This document shows, piece by piece, positions 7,131 through 14,695 of a stretch of 33,816 nucleotides of DNA. The notes under the pieces are model-generated. The model was not told the origin of the DNA. It worked only from the letters and a program-made list of their open reading frames with translations, and made no database searches. Position 1 is the stretch's first letter, and the number at the start of each line of letters is the position of its first letter. The translations under genes were made by a program, and so were the position numbers. This stretch comes from Candidatus Polarisedimenticolia bacterium (GTDB lineage Bacteria > Acidobacteriota > Polarisedimenticolia > Gp22-AA2 > AA152), in contig DASTZC010000044.1 of NCBI GenBank assembly GCA_035764505.1, positions 1 to 33,816 on the forward strand. The letters are read 5' to 3'.

Positions 7131-7454
7131 GTGACCCTCTCTCTCGTCGCGTTGTTCGTCACGCCGCCGTCCCAGGGACAGGCAGGCTCCAACCTGCTGC
7201 TGCAGTTCCTTCCCCTGGCCCTGATCTTCGTGATCTTCTACTTCCTGCTGATTCGCCCCGCCCGCGCCAAGCAGAAGGCGATGCAGACGATGCTCGACGC
7301 CCTGAAGCCGGGGGATCGCGTCGTCACCACCGCCGGCATGCACGGGACGGTCGTGGCGCTGCAGGACGACATCGTCCAGATCCGTATCGCCGAGAACGTC
7401 AAGGTGGATTTCTCCAAGAGCGCCGTCGTTTCCGTCGTCGGAAAGAGGGAGTGA
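7131..7454 (+). CDS. yajC: Preprotein translocase accessory subunit YajC
   Basis: 107 residues with one membrane helix (LLLQFLPLALIFVIFYFLLI) followed directly by the family signature RPARAKQKAMQ and a small SH3-like domain (LKPGDRVVTTAGMHGTVVAL). YajC associates with SecDF and the Sec channel in the inner membrane. The start is GTG. secD begins four bases after the stop, so the three genes form the classic yajC-secD-secF operon. The tgt/queA genes that often precede yajC are not here; pgeF diverges instead. Confidence 0.95.
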   Translation: MTLSLVALFVTPPSQGQAGSNLLLQFLPLALIFVIFYFLLIRPARAKQKAMQTMLDALKPGDRVVTTAGMHGTVVALQDDIVQIRIAENVKVDFSKSAVVSVVGKRE

Positions 7455-7458
7455 TCGT

Positions 7459-9048
7459 ATGCCGCTGAAATGGCGCTGGGCCATCATTGCCGCCGTAACC
7501 CTCGCAGCTCTAATCCTCTGTTATCCCATTCAAGAAAAAATCAAGCTCGGGCTGGACCTCAAGGGAGGCGTCCATCTCGTCATGCGGGTGAAGACCGACG
7601 ACGCGGTGAAGGCCTCCACCGACCTGGACCTCGAAGTGCTGCGCGCCGAGCTGACCAAGCGCGGCGTGACTCCCGAGACCATGGAGGTCACCGCCCCGGG
7701 ACGCATGCACCTGAAGGGGGTCGATTCGGCGAAGGTATCGGCTTTCCAGGACCTTGCGTCCACGCAATTCTCCGCCTACACCGCCTCCTCGCACGGCGGC
7801 GGGGAGTTCGATCTGGCGATGAAGCCGGCGCGCGTGCGCGAAATCCGCGAATCGTCGTTGCGCCAGGCGCTGGAGACCATCCGCAGCCGCATCGACAAGT
7901 TCGGGGTGTCGGAGCAGGTCATCCAGCAGGTCGGCTTCGCCGGGGGAGGCGATGAGAGGATCCTGGTCCAGCTGCCGGGGATCCAGAATACCGAGCGCGT
8001 CAAGGACCTGATCGGCTCGCCGGCGTATTTGGAATGGAAGCTGGTGAGCATCCCGCCCGGCCTCCGTCCGGAGGAGCTGCAATCCCGCTGTCCGACGACG
8101 CAGGCGCAGATCCTGTCGATGTTCGGCGGGACGCTTCCCGCCGACACCGAGCTCTACCCGGCGGAGAAGCAGCCGACGGGGGGAGAAACGGTCTATTGGC
8201 CGTGCAAGAAGGCTTCGCCCATCACCGGCAACGACCTGCGCGACTCACGGCGCGACATCGGACGGCTCGGCGACGCCGTCGTGCAGTTCCGGCTCACGGC
8301 CGACGCCGGCCAGCGCTTCGAGGATCTGACCCGCGCCAACGAAGGCCAGCTCCTCGCCATTCTCCTCGACAAGAAGGTCATCTCGGCGCCGCGCATCAAT
8401 GCCACCATTCGGGACACCGGAATCATCGAAGGGAACTTCACCATCGACTCGGCGGAGGATCTGGCGATCAAGCTGCGCTCCGGCGCGCTGCCGGCCGGCA
8501 TGGAGCTCCTGGAAGAGCGGACGGTCGGCCCGTCGCTGGGCTCCGACTCCATCCGTCAGGGTATCGTGGCGTCGGTGCTCGGGGCGGCCCTGGTCATCGT
8601 GTTCATGCTGGTCTACTACCGCCTCGCGGGCATCAATGCGAACCTCGGGCTGAGCCTGCACATCCTGCTCCTGCTGGCGCTGATGGGATACTTCAAGGCC
8701 ACCCTGACGCTGCCCGGAATCGCCGGCGTCGCCCTGACCATCGGCATGGGCGTCGACGCCAACGTCCTCATCTTCGAGCGCATCCGGGAGGAGCTCCGCC
8801 TGGGGAAGACGGTGAAGGCGGCGGTGGCCGGGGGCTTCACCAAGGCCTTCACCACGATCGTGGATTCCAACGTCACCACGCTGATCGCCACCCTGTTCCT
8901 GTTCGGCTACGGCACCGGGCCGGTGCGCGGCTTCGCCGTGACGCTGTGCATCGGCATCATCGCCAACCTGTTCGCGGCGATCTTCTTCTCGCGCGCCATC
9001 TTCGATTCCTTGCTGACCCTGCGTCGGCCGGAGACCCTGAGCATCTAG
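7459..9048 (+). CDS. secD: Protein translocase subunit SecD
   Basis: 529 residues, normal length for a stand-alone SecD. An N-terminal helix (WAIIAAVTLAALILCYPI) is followed by the conserved GLDLKGGVHLVM, then the large periplasmic P1 domain (roughly residues 45-380). Five C-terminal RND-type helices follow. The TM4 motif GMGVDANVLIFERIREE, carrying the proton-relay Asp, is intact near residue 430. SecD with SecF uses the proton motive force to pull secreted proteins across the membrane. The P1 domain includes a Cys-containing insertion (residues about 200-255, with SRCPTTQ and VYWPCKK), giving two cysteines that could pair in the periplasm; this is inference. secF starts 19 bases downstream. 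Confidence 0.96.
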   Translation: MPLKWRWAIIAAVTLAALILCYPIQEKIKLGLDLKGGVHLVMRVKTDDAVKASTDLDLEVLRAELTKRGVTPETMEVTAPGRMHLKGVDSAKVSAFQDLASTQFSAYTASSHGGGEFDLAMKPARVREIRESSLRQALETIRSRIDKFGVSEQVIQQVGFAGGGDERILVQLPGIQNTERVKDLIGSPAYLEWKLVSIPPGLRPEELQSRCPTTQAQILSMFGGTLPADTELYPAEKQPTGGETVYWPCKKASPITGNDLRDSRRDIGRLGDAVVQFRLTADAGQRFEDLTRANEGQLLAILLDKKVISAPRINATIRDTGIIEGNFTIDSAEDLAIKLRSGALPAGMELLEERTVGPSLGSDSIRQGIVASVLGAALVIVFMLVYYRLAGINANLGLSLHILLLLALMGYFKATLTLPGIAGVALTIGMGVDANVLIFERIREELRLGKTVKAAVAGGFTKAFTTIVDSNVTTLIATLFLFGYGTGPVRGFAVTLCIGIIANLFAAIFFSRAIFDSLLTLRRPETLSI

Positions 9049-9067
9049 GCCTTCATCGGAGAAACAC

Positions 9068-10255
9068 GTGAAGCAGCTCCAGCTCCTGACCAACGCGAAT
9101 TTCAACATCATGGGGAAGAAATTCCTCTTCATCTCGATCTCGGTGGTGGCGATGGCCGCCAGCCTGGCGGCCCTGGTGACGCGCGGCCTGAACTGGGGGG
9201 TCGACTTCCGGGGCGGGACGGAGGTGCGGGTGCGCTTCATGAAGGAGCCTCCGACCGAGACGATCCGCAAGGAGCTGGAGGGGCTCAAGCTGGGGGACGT
9301 GAACCTGCAGGCCATCGGCAAGCCGGAGGAAAACGAGCTGATGATCCGGGTCGCCCAGAAGGAGGGCGAGGCGGCGAAGCAGGAAGGCGGCCTGGTCGGC
9401 TCGGGCGACGTCTCCCAGCAGGTTCTGAAGGCGCTCTCCTCGGAAAGGGACCGCTCCGAGATCTCCTCCGGGAAAATCGACGTGAACCAGGCGAGCGTCG
9501 GCTCGCTGCGCGATTGGCTCGACACGCGCCTTGGGGCCGGGAAATCGGACGAGGCGGAGCGGGCCGCCGAGGCGACCATCGAAGCGCGCAATGCCCGCGG
9601 AGGGATGTTCCGATCGCTGGAGGATCTGCGCGGCATCGCCTCGCTGTCGCCCGAGATCCAGACGGCGCTTTCGGAAGGCACCTTCGTCGGCGACGTCGCC
9701 GTGCGCAGCATGGAGTACGTCGGGCCGAGCGCCGGGCGGGATCTGGTGCGCAAGGCCACCTGGGCGGTGGTGCTGTCCAACATCGGCATTCTCATCTACA
9801 TCTGGATTCGCTTCCGGTTCATCTGGGGGATCGCCGGGGTGATTGCACTGGTCCACGACGTGGTCATCGCGCTGGGGGGACTCGCCCTGACGCAGAAGGA
9901 GTTCAGCCTGCCGGTGGTGGCCGCCTTGCTGACCATCGTCGGGTACTCCATCAACGACACGGTGGTCGTCTTCGATCGAATCCGGGAGAACCTTCGCCTG
10001 CACCGCACCAAGGAATACGAGCTGGTGGTCAATGCCTCGATCAACCAGACTTTCAGCCGGACCATCCTCACCCAGCTCACGGTGCTCATCTGCACCGCGG
10101 CGCTCTACCTCTACGGCGGCGACCGCCTGGACGCTCTTTCCTTCACCTTGCTGGTGGGTTTCATCTCCGGGGCCTATTCCTCCATCTTCGTCGCCAGCCC
10201 GATCCTCGTCATGCACCAGCGCTGGTGGAATGAAAGGAAGCGCCGGAAAGTCTGA
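9068..10255 (+). CDS. secF: Protein translocase subunit SecF with a helix-hairpin-helix-like insertion
   Basis: 395 residues, clearly longer than the usual 290-320. The start is GTG. The core is intact: N-terminal helix, GVDFRGGTEVRVRF, and C-terminal helices with the TM4 motif GYSINDTVVVFDRIRENLR. The extra length lies in the periplasmic domain, roughly residues 105-205. Residues 136-203 read KIDVNQASVGSLRDWL ... AEATIEARNARGG-MFRSLEDLRG ... LSPEIQTAL. This is the layout of a ComEA/GspK-type helix-hairpin-helix unit (I-N-x-A-S...L, then I-x-x-R-x-x-G-x-F-x-S-x-x-D-L). The function of this insertion is unknown. Location in the operon and the core motifs make the gene call secure; the domain reading is by eye. 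Confidence 0.95.
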   Translation: MKQLQLLTNANFNIMGKKFLFISISVVAMAASLAALVTRGLNWGVDFRGGTEVRVRFMKEPPTETIRKELEGLKLGDVNLQAIGKPEENELMIRVAQKEGEAAKQEGGLVGSGDVSQQVLKALSSERDRSEISSGKIDVNQASVGSLRDWLDTRLGAGKSDEAERAAEATIEARNARGGMFRSLEDLRGIASLSPEIQTALSEGTFVGDVAVRSMEYVGPSAGRDLVRKATWAVVLSNIGILIYIWIRFRFIWGIAGVIALVHDVVIALGGLALTQKEFSLPVVAALLTIVGYSINDTVVVFDRIRENLRLHRTKEYELVVNASINQTFSRTILTQLTVLICTAALYLYGGDRLDALSFTLLVGFISGAYSSIFVASPILVMHQRWWNERKRRKV

Positions 10256-10265
10256 CGCGGCAGGT

Positions 10266-10294
10266 TTGCGGGGGCCGGTTCGCTACGCTATTCT
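10266..10294 (+). promoter_or_regulatory. Possible promoter for rel
   Basis: TTGCGG at 10266-10271 and TATTCT at 10289-10294 are 17 bases apart, just after the secF stop. The leader that follows, about 65 bases, contains a GC hairpin at 10317-10341. Confidence 0.45.
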
Positions 10295-10316
10295 GTTGAG
10301 CACACAGCGAATCGTC

Positions 10317-10341
10317 CCGGGGCCCGCGGCACGGGGCCCGG
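10317..10341 (+). other. GC-rich stem-loop in the rel leader
   Basis: CCGGGGCCCG (10317-10326) and CGGGGCCCGG (10332-10341) pair with one internal G/G mismatch around a CGGCA loop. There is no T-run, so it is not a standard terminator. It lies about 24 bases before the TTG start and could affect ribosome access. Confidence 0.4.
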
Positions 10342-10365
10342 CTCCCCGCGACGGGATGGGCCGCC

Positions 10366-12513
10366 TTGATCCGCTTCGAAGACATCCAGGAAGAAGTCGT
10401 CTCCTACCTCCCTGACGCGGACCTCGAGTTCCTCCGCCGGGCCTACGTCTTCTCGGCGATGGAGCATCGGGGGCAGGTGCGCTCCTCGGGAGAGCCCTAC
10501 CTGACGCACGTGCTCGAGGTGGCGCACATCCTGGCGCAGCTGCGCCTCGATCTCACCTGCGTGGTCGCCGGACTCCTGCACGACGTCATCGAGGACACCC
10601 TGACCACCCGCGAGGTGCTGGAGGAGTACTTCGGAAAGGATATCGCCCACCTGGTGGAAGGTCTCAGCAAGATCAGCCGCATCGCCTTCACCTCGCGCGA
10701 GGAGGCGCAGGCCGAGAATTTCCGCAAGATGATGCTGGCGATGGTGGACGACATCCGGGTGATCCTGGTGAAGCTGGCGGATCGCCTGCACAACATGCGC
10801 ACCCTCGAGCACCTGGCGCCGCGGCAGCAGGACCGGATCGCCCGGGAGACGATGGAGATCTACGCCCCCATCGCCAACCGCCTGGGGATGGGGAAGATCA
10901 AAAGCGAGCTGGAGGACCTGGCCCTGCCCTATCTCGATCCGGCGGGCTACGCTTCGCTGGTGGGGGCCCTCGAGGAGCGGCGCAAGATCAGCGACGATTT
11001 CATCGGGGAGATCCGGGGCACCCTGGAGGCCAAGCTGGCCGAGCAGGGAATCCGCTGCGAGATCACCGGGCGCGTCAAGCACCTGTACAGCATCTACAAG
11101 AAGCTCCGCGTCCAGGGGATCGACGTCGGCGAGGTGTACGACTACCTGGCGTTCCGCATCCTGACGCCCACCGTGAAGGACTGCTACGCGGCGCTGGGGA
11201 CGATCCATTCGATCTGGCGCCCCGTCCCGGGCCGCATCAAGGACTTCATCGCCATGCCGAAGCCGAACATGTATCAGTCGCTGCATACCTCCGTGATGAG
11301 CGACAAGGGACAGCCGTTCGAAGTGCAGATCCGCACTCCGGAGATGCACCGCATCGCCGAGGAGGGCATCGCGGCGCACTGGAAGTACAAGGAAGGCAAG
11401 AAGGTGAAGGCGGGGGAGGACCCGAACATCCAGTGGCTCCGGCAGATCATGGAATGGCAGCAGGAGATGCGCGACCCGCGCGAGTTCCTCAAGCTGGTGA
11501 AGGTCGATCTCTACCCCGAGGAGGTGTATGCCTTCACCCCGCAGGGGCAAGTCAAGAGCTTCCCGCGAGGCGCCACGGCGGTCGATTTCGCCTACTCGAT
11601 CCACACCGAGGTCGGGCACCATTGCTACGGCGCGCGGGTGAACGGCAAGCTGGTGCCGCTGAAGACCGCCTTGAGCAACGGCGACATCATCGAGATCCTG
11701 ACCAGCCCGAGCCACCGCCCCAGCCAGGACTGGCTCTCCTTCGTGGTCACCTCGCGCGCCCGCAGCAAGATCCGGCAATGGCTCAATACCGATCGGCGCA
11801 GCAGCAGCATCCAGCTGGGCAAGTCGCTGGTGGACCGCGAGCTGAAGCGCTTCCGCATCTCCCAGAAGATCCTGCACGGGGACGGCAAGCTGACGGCGGC
11901 CCTTGGAGAGATGGGGTTCCCCACCCTGGACGACTACTTCGCGGCGGTCGGTTACGGCAAGGTCTCGGTGCGCCAGCTGGTCAGCCGCCTGGTTCCCGAG
12001 ACCGAGCTGCGCGAGCCTTCCGAGTCGAAGATCACCACGGCCGTGAAGAAGGTCCTGGGCTTCGGCCCGGCCTCGGTGAAGGTGCGCGGGCTCGACGACG
12101 TCATGGTCTATCTGGCCAAGTGCTGCGGCCCCATCCGCGGGGAGCCGATCGTCGGTTACATCACCCGCGGCAAGGGAGTGTCGGTCCATTCGCAGAAATG
12201 CCCCAACGTGGAGCGCCTTCTCTACGATCCGGAGCGCCGCATCGAGGTGAGCTGGGCGGGAGACAAGGAGGCGAAGTTCCAGGTGCGGCTCAATATTGTC
12301 TCCGAGGATCGACAGGGGGTGCTGGCACGCGTCACTTCGGCGATCGCGGAGGAGGAATCCAACATCACCGATGTAAGCGCCCGGACCTTCGAAGGGCAGA
12401 AGGGTCAGATCATCCTGACCCTGGACATCTCGGATCTCGGACACCTGGAGCGCATCGTGCAGCGCCTCAAGGGGATCCGGGGAGTGCACCACGTTGAGCG
12501 CCAGGTCGGCTAA
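10366..12513 (+). CDS. rel: Bifunctional (p)ppGpp synthetase/hydrolase (RelA/SpoT family)
   Basis: 715 residues with the full long-RSH layout. The HD hydrolase is at about 20-190, with metal ligands H34, H48 and H72-D73 (VAGLLHDVIEDT), so the hydrolase looks active. The synthetase is at about 230-345, with YDYLAFRI and the motif RIKD at 290-293; the RxKD form is the one described for bifunctional enzymes, in contrast to the acidic ExDD of RelA. A TGS domain spans 387-447 (VYAFTPQGQVKSF), a helical/CC region follows with VYLAKCCGPIRGEPIVGYI, and a C-terminal ACT domain runs from about 642 to the end. The enzyme sets the stringent-response alarmone level. The start is TTG at 10366 (product begins MIRFEDI, as in homologues); no in-frame ATG is available nearby. 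ridA follows 25 bases after the stop. Confidence 0.96.
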   Translation: MIRFEDIQEEVVSYLPDADLEFLRRAYVFSAMEHRGQVRSSGEPYLTHVLEVAHILAQLRLDLTCVVAGLLHDVIEDTLTTREVLEEYFGKDIAHLVEGLSKISRIAFTSREEAQAENFRKMMLAMVDDIRVILVKLADRLHNMRTLEHLAPRQQDRIARETMEIYAPIANRLGMGKIKSELEDLALPYLDPAGYASLVGALEERRKISDDFIGEIRGTLEAKLAEQGIRCEITGRVKHLYSIYKKLRVQGIDVGEVYDYLAFRILTPTVKDCYAALGTIHSIWRPVPGRIKDFIAMPKPNMYQSLHTSVMSDKGQPFEVQIRTPEMHRIAEEGIAAHWKYKEGKKVKAGEDPNIQWLRQIMEWQQEMRDPREFLKLVKVDLYPEEVYAFTPQGQVKSFPRGATAVDFAYSIHTEVGHHCYGARVNGKLVPLKTALSNGDIIEILTSPSHRPSQDWLSFVVTSRARSKIRQWLNTDRRSSSIQLGKSLVDRELKRFRISQKILHGDGKLTAALGEMGFPTLDDYFAAVGYGKVSVRQLVSRLVPETELREPSESKITTAVKKVLGFGPASVKVRGLDDVMVYLAKCCGPIRGEPIVGYITRGKGVSVHSQKCPNVERLLYDPERRIEVSWAGDKEAKFQVRLNIVSEDRQGVLARVTSAIAEEESNITDVSARTFEGQKGQIILTLDISDLGHLERIVQRLKGIRGVHHVERQVG

Positions 12514-12538
12514 ATCCGACGGAAAGGAGCGAGGCGAA

Positions 12539-12925
12539 ATGACCTCCAAGCGAGTGATTCGGACGGATGCCGCGCCCGCCGCCATCGGGCCCTACTCGCA
12601 GGCCATCGTGGCAGGGGACCTGGTTTTCGTGTCGGGGCAGATTCCGCTGGATCCCTCCACCGGCGAGGTGGTTCCGGGAGGCGTGGAGGATCAGGTGAGG
12701 AGGATCCTGGACAACCTGGGGGCCATCCTGAAGGCGGCCGGCTCCGGAATGGATCGAGTGGTTCGCACCACGGTCTTCATGGCCGATCTGAAGGAGTTCC
12801 CGCGAATGAACGAGATCTACCGGGGCTATTTCCCGTCCGACCCGCCCGCCCGGTCCACGGTCGAGGTCTCGGCCCTGCCCAAAGGGGTGCGGGTGGAGAT
12901 CGACGCCATCGCGATGGTGGAATGA
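12539..12925 (+). CDS. ridA: RidA family reactive imine/enamine deaminase
   Basis: 128 residues, the standard RidA length. Signature stretches are AIGPYSQAIVAGDLVFVSGQ near the start and PPARSTVEVSALPKGVRVEIDAIAMVE at the end. These include the conserved Arg of ARSTV that contacts the imine carboxylate. RidA forms trimers in the cytosol and hydrolyses 2-aminoacrylate and related enamines made by PLP enzymes. AGGAG at 12525-12529, nine bases upstream, fixes the ATG at 12539. The rel-ridA neighbourhood is common in several phyla. The stop codon lies only six bases before the long palindromic repeat. Confidence 0.95.
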   Translation: MTSKRVIRTDAAPAAIGPYSQAIVAGDLVFVSGQIPLDPSTGEVVPGGVEDQVRRILDNLGAILKAAGSGMDRVVRTTVFMADLKEFPRMNEIYRGYFPSDPPARSTVEVSALPKGVRVEIDAIAMVE

Positions 12926-12931
12926 CGACTC

Positions 12932-13094
12932 GTGTTGCGCACCAGAAATCGAGTTAGCACCGAGGCCGTCGAGCCGCCCGGATCGCAAGGCGCGTCGAAG
13001 CGCCGCGTACCCAGGCGGTACGTAAGCGAGACGCAACGCAGCGAGGCGGGATGGATCGACGGTCGAATGTAACGCGATTTCTGGTACGCGACAC
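12932..13094. repeat. Long imperfect palindrome (about 163 bp), MITE/REP-like, between ridA and rpmB
   Basis: The outer arms 12932-12951 and 13075-13094 are inverted copies that differ at two of 20 positions (core ACCAGAAATCG / CGATTTCTGGT). Symmetry continues inward in imperfect form: GTTA and TAAC just inside the arms, CCGTCGA on the left against TCGACGG on the right, and at the centre CGTACC (13006-13011) against GGTACG (13017-13022) with a five-base loop. The element fills the whole gap between the stop codons of two convergent genes, and rpmB's stop begins at the base after it. No target duplication is obvious. It could be a non-autonomous mobile element, a REP/BIME-type repeat or an unusually long bidirectional terminator, though neither end has a T-run. 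Confidence 0.75.
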
Positions 13095-13289
13095 CTAGGA
13101 AACGGCTTTGGCCACGGCCCCGGAGCGCAGGCAGCGCGTGCAAATTCTCAGTCTCTTGCGCGCCCCGTTCCAGGCCACGCGCACCCGCTGCAGATTGGGC
13201 TGCCACACACGCTGGGAGACGTTGTGGGCATGACTGATCTGGTTGCCGTAACGCGGCCCCTTGCCGCAGATTTCACAAACCCGGGCCAT
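13095..13289 (-). CDS. rpmB: 50S ribosomal protein bL28
   Basis: 64 residues on the minus strand, starting MARVCEICGKGPRYGNQISH, the textbook bL28 N-terminus. It is the zinc-binding (C+) form: CEIC near the start pairs with CTRC near the C-terminus (RLRICTRCLRSG). The ATG at 13289 is preferred over an upstream in-frame extension because GGAGAGG lies just before it and homologues start there. It sits alone, convergent with ridA, with its own promoter about 30 bases upstream. Confidence 0.96.
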   Translation of the reverse strand: MARVCEICGKGPRYGNQISHAHNVSQRVWQPNLQRVRVAWNGARKRLRICTRCLRSGAVAKAVS

Positions 13290-13324
13290 CGAACCTCTCC
13301 TTCGCCAATTCAATAAGGGCGGGA

Positions 13325-13354
13325 ACTCTAGCACGACCGGCGCCGCCGGATCAA
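13325..13354 (-). promoter_or_regulatory. Promoter for rpmB (minus strand)
   Basis: On the minus strand TTGATC (13349-13354) and TAGAGT (13325-13330) are 18 bases apart. The leader is about 30 bases and begins with CCCGCCC then TTATTGAA, nearly the same as at the first promoter of the window (positions 26-50). Confidence 0.6.
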
Positions 13355-13524
13355 GCTCCCGCCCGCTACGCTCCCGCCGTCAAAAAGGCATCGGCGGCTA
13401 TCTCGGGCCGGTCCAATCGTGGCCTGCGCGCGCCGGCGGAGCCCATCCCAAGTCCATCAGATGTAACAGCTTAGATACATATTCAAATCTGAAAAGGCAG
13501 CGATTAATTTCGTGACAGCTAACC

Positions 13525-13552
13525 TTGCAAACGCATTGCGTTGACCTATATT
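13525..13552 (+). promoter_or_regulatory. Promoter for the pilMNOPQ operon
   Basis: TTGCAA at 13525-13530 and TATATT at 13547-13552 are 16 bases apart inside an unusually AT-rich stretch (about 13455-13555) in otherwise GC-rich DNA. A leader of about 70 bases follows, ending in AAGGAG (13618-13623) before the GTG start of pilM. Confidence 0.55.
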
Positions 13553-13630
13553 GACTTCCCGTGGAGCGGCGGAAAACTGCGGCCCGCTGCGGGGACGGAG
13601 CCACAACCCTTTGTAAGAAGGAGAGATGGG

Positions 13631-14695
13631 GTGTTCTTCTCAAGGAGCAAGAACCTGGTGGGCCTGGACATCGGCTCCAGCAGCGTCAAGGTCGTCGAGC
13701 TCAAGGACCTGGGGAAGGGCAAAGGCTACCAGCTGATCCACGCCTCCCTGGAGCCCCTCTCCCCCGAGGCCATCGTGGACGGCGCCATCATGGACTCCGG
13801 GCTGGTCGTGGAGGCGGTGCAGCGCTGCTTCGCGGCGCGCAACATCAAGAACCAGGAATGCGCCATCGCCCTGTCGGGGCACTCGGTGATCATCAAGCGG
13901 ATCTCGCTGCCGGTCATGAGCGAGGAGGAGCTGGCCGAGAGCATCCAGTGGGAGGCCGAGCAGTACATCCCCTTCGACGTCGAGGACGTGAACATCGCCT
14001 ACCAGATTCTGAAAGGGGCGAACCTGGCGGGCGACGGCAACATGGATGTCCTGCTGGTGGCGGCCAAGAAGGACAAGATCAACGACTACACGGCGGTCGT
14101 CGGACAGGCGGGGCGGAGCGCCTCGCTGGTCGACGTCGACGTCTTCGCCCTGCAGAACGCCTTCGAGATGAATTATGAGGTCGACTCCGGCCAGACCTGC
14201 GCATTGGCGAACCTCGGGGCCACGGTGACCAACGTCTCGGTCCTGAAGGGCAGCTCCTCGATCTTCTGGCGCGACATCTCGATCGGGGGCAACCAGTACA
14301 ACGACGCCATCCGCAAGGAGCTCAACCTGAGCTTCGAGCAGAGCGAGCGGGTCAAGCGCGGGGAGGACGTGGAGGGGGCGAGCTCCGAGGCGGTCGCCCC
14401 GATCCTGAGCTCCGTGAACGACTACATGGGCGCGGAGATCCAGAAGACCCTCGACTTCTTCAAGAACACCACCCCCGGAGAGAGCATCGACCACATCTAT
14501 GTCTCCGGCGGCGCTTCGCGCGTGCCCGGCCTGATCGAATCTCTGGGCGAGCGCTTCGGAATTCCCGTGGAGCGGATGGATCCCTTCCGCCGCGTCACCG
14601 TGGCGCGCGATCTTCCCTCCGACACGGTGGAGGAGCTCTCCTCCTGCGCGGCCGTGGCCGTGGGACTCGCCAGCAGAAAGGTGGGCGACCGATGA
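13631..14695 (+). CDS. pilM: Type IV pilus assembly protein PilM (FtsA/actin-like ATPase)
   Basis: 354 residues. PilM is the cytoplasmic actin-like protein that binds the N-terminal tail of PilN and links the alignment complex to the PilB/PilC motor. The start GTG 13631 gives MFFSRSKNLVGLDIGSSSVK, the typical PilM beginning with the phosphate-1 loop of the actin fold, and AAGGAG lies seven bases upstream; the reading frame is open further back but that part is not PilM-like. Later landmarks are QWEAEQYIPFDVEDV, the phosphate-2 region ALANLGATVTNVSVL, and the adenosine motif YVSGGASRVPGL near the end. The stop overlaps the pilN start (ATGA). Confidence 0.95.
   Translation: MFFSRSKNLVGLDIGSSSVKVVELKDLGKGKGYQLIHASLEPLSPEAIVDGAIMDSGLVVEAVQRCFAARNIKNQECAIALSGHSVIIKRISLPVMSEEELAESIQWEAEQYIPFDVEDVNIAYQILKGANLAGDGNMDVLLVAAKKDKINDYTAVVGQAGRSASLVDVDVFALQNAFEMNYEVDSGQTCALANLGATVTNVSVLKGSSSIFWRDISIGGNQYNDAIRKELNLSFEQSERVKRGEDVEGASSEAVAPILSSVNDYMGAEIQKTLDFFKNTTPGESIDHIYVSGGASRVPGLIESLGERFGIPVERMDPFRRVTVARDLPSDTVEELSSCAAVAVGLASRKVGDR

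Noticed and set aside
12932-13094. tRNA, riboswitch or CRISPR repeat in the ridA-rpmB gap
   Set aside because: The palindrome has no cloverleaf and no short regularly spaced direct repeats. It is a single long inverted repeat.
12826-13206. Minus-strand ORF spanning the palindrome and rpmB
   Set aside because: It is a shadow frame: it reads through repeat DNA and across rpmB in another frame, with no recognisable domain and no ribosome site.
13510-13535. Sigma-54 (-24/-12) promoter ahead of pilM
   Set aside because: A TTGCA is present, but the GG of the -24 element is absent at the right distance (the sequence is GTGACAGCTAACC). The sigma-70-like TTGCAA-16-TATATT fits better.
13541-13630. 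N-terminal extension of pilM
   Set aside because: These codons are open but not PilM-like, the -10 box lies at their start, and the AAGGAG at 13618-13623 fits GTG 13631, which gives the typical MFFSR start.
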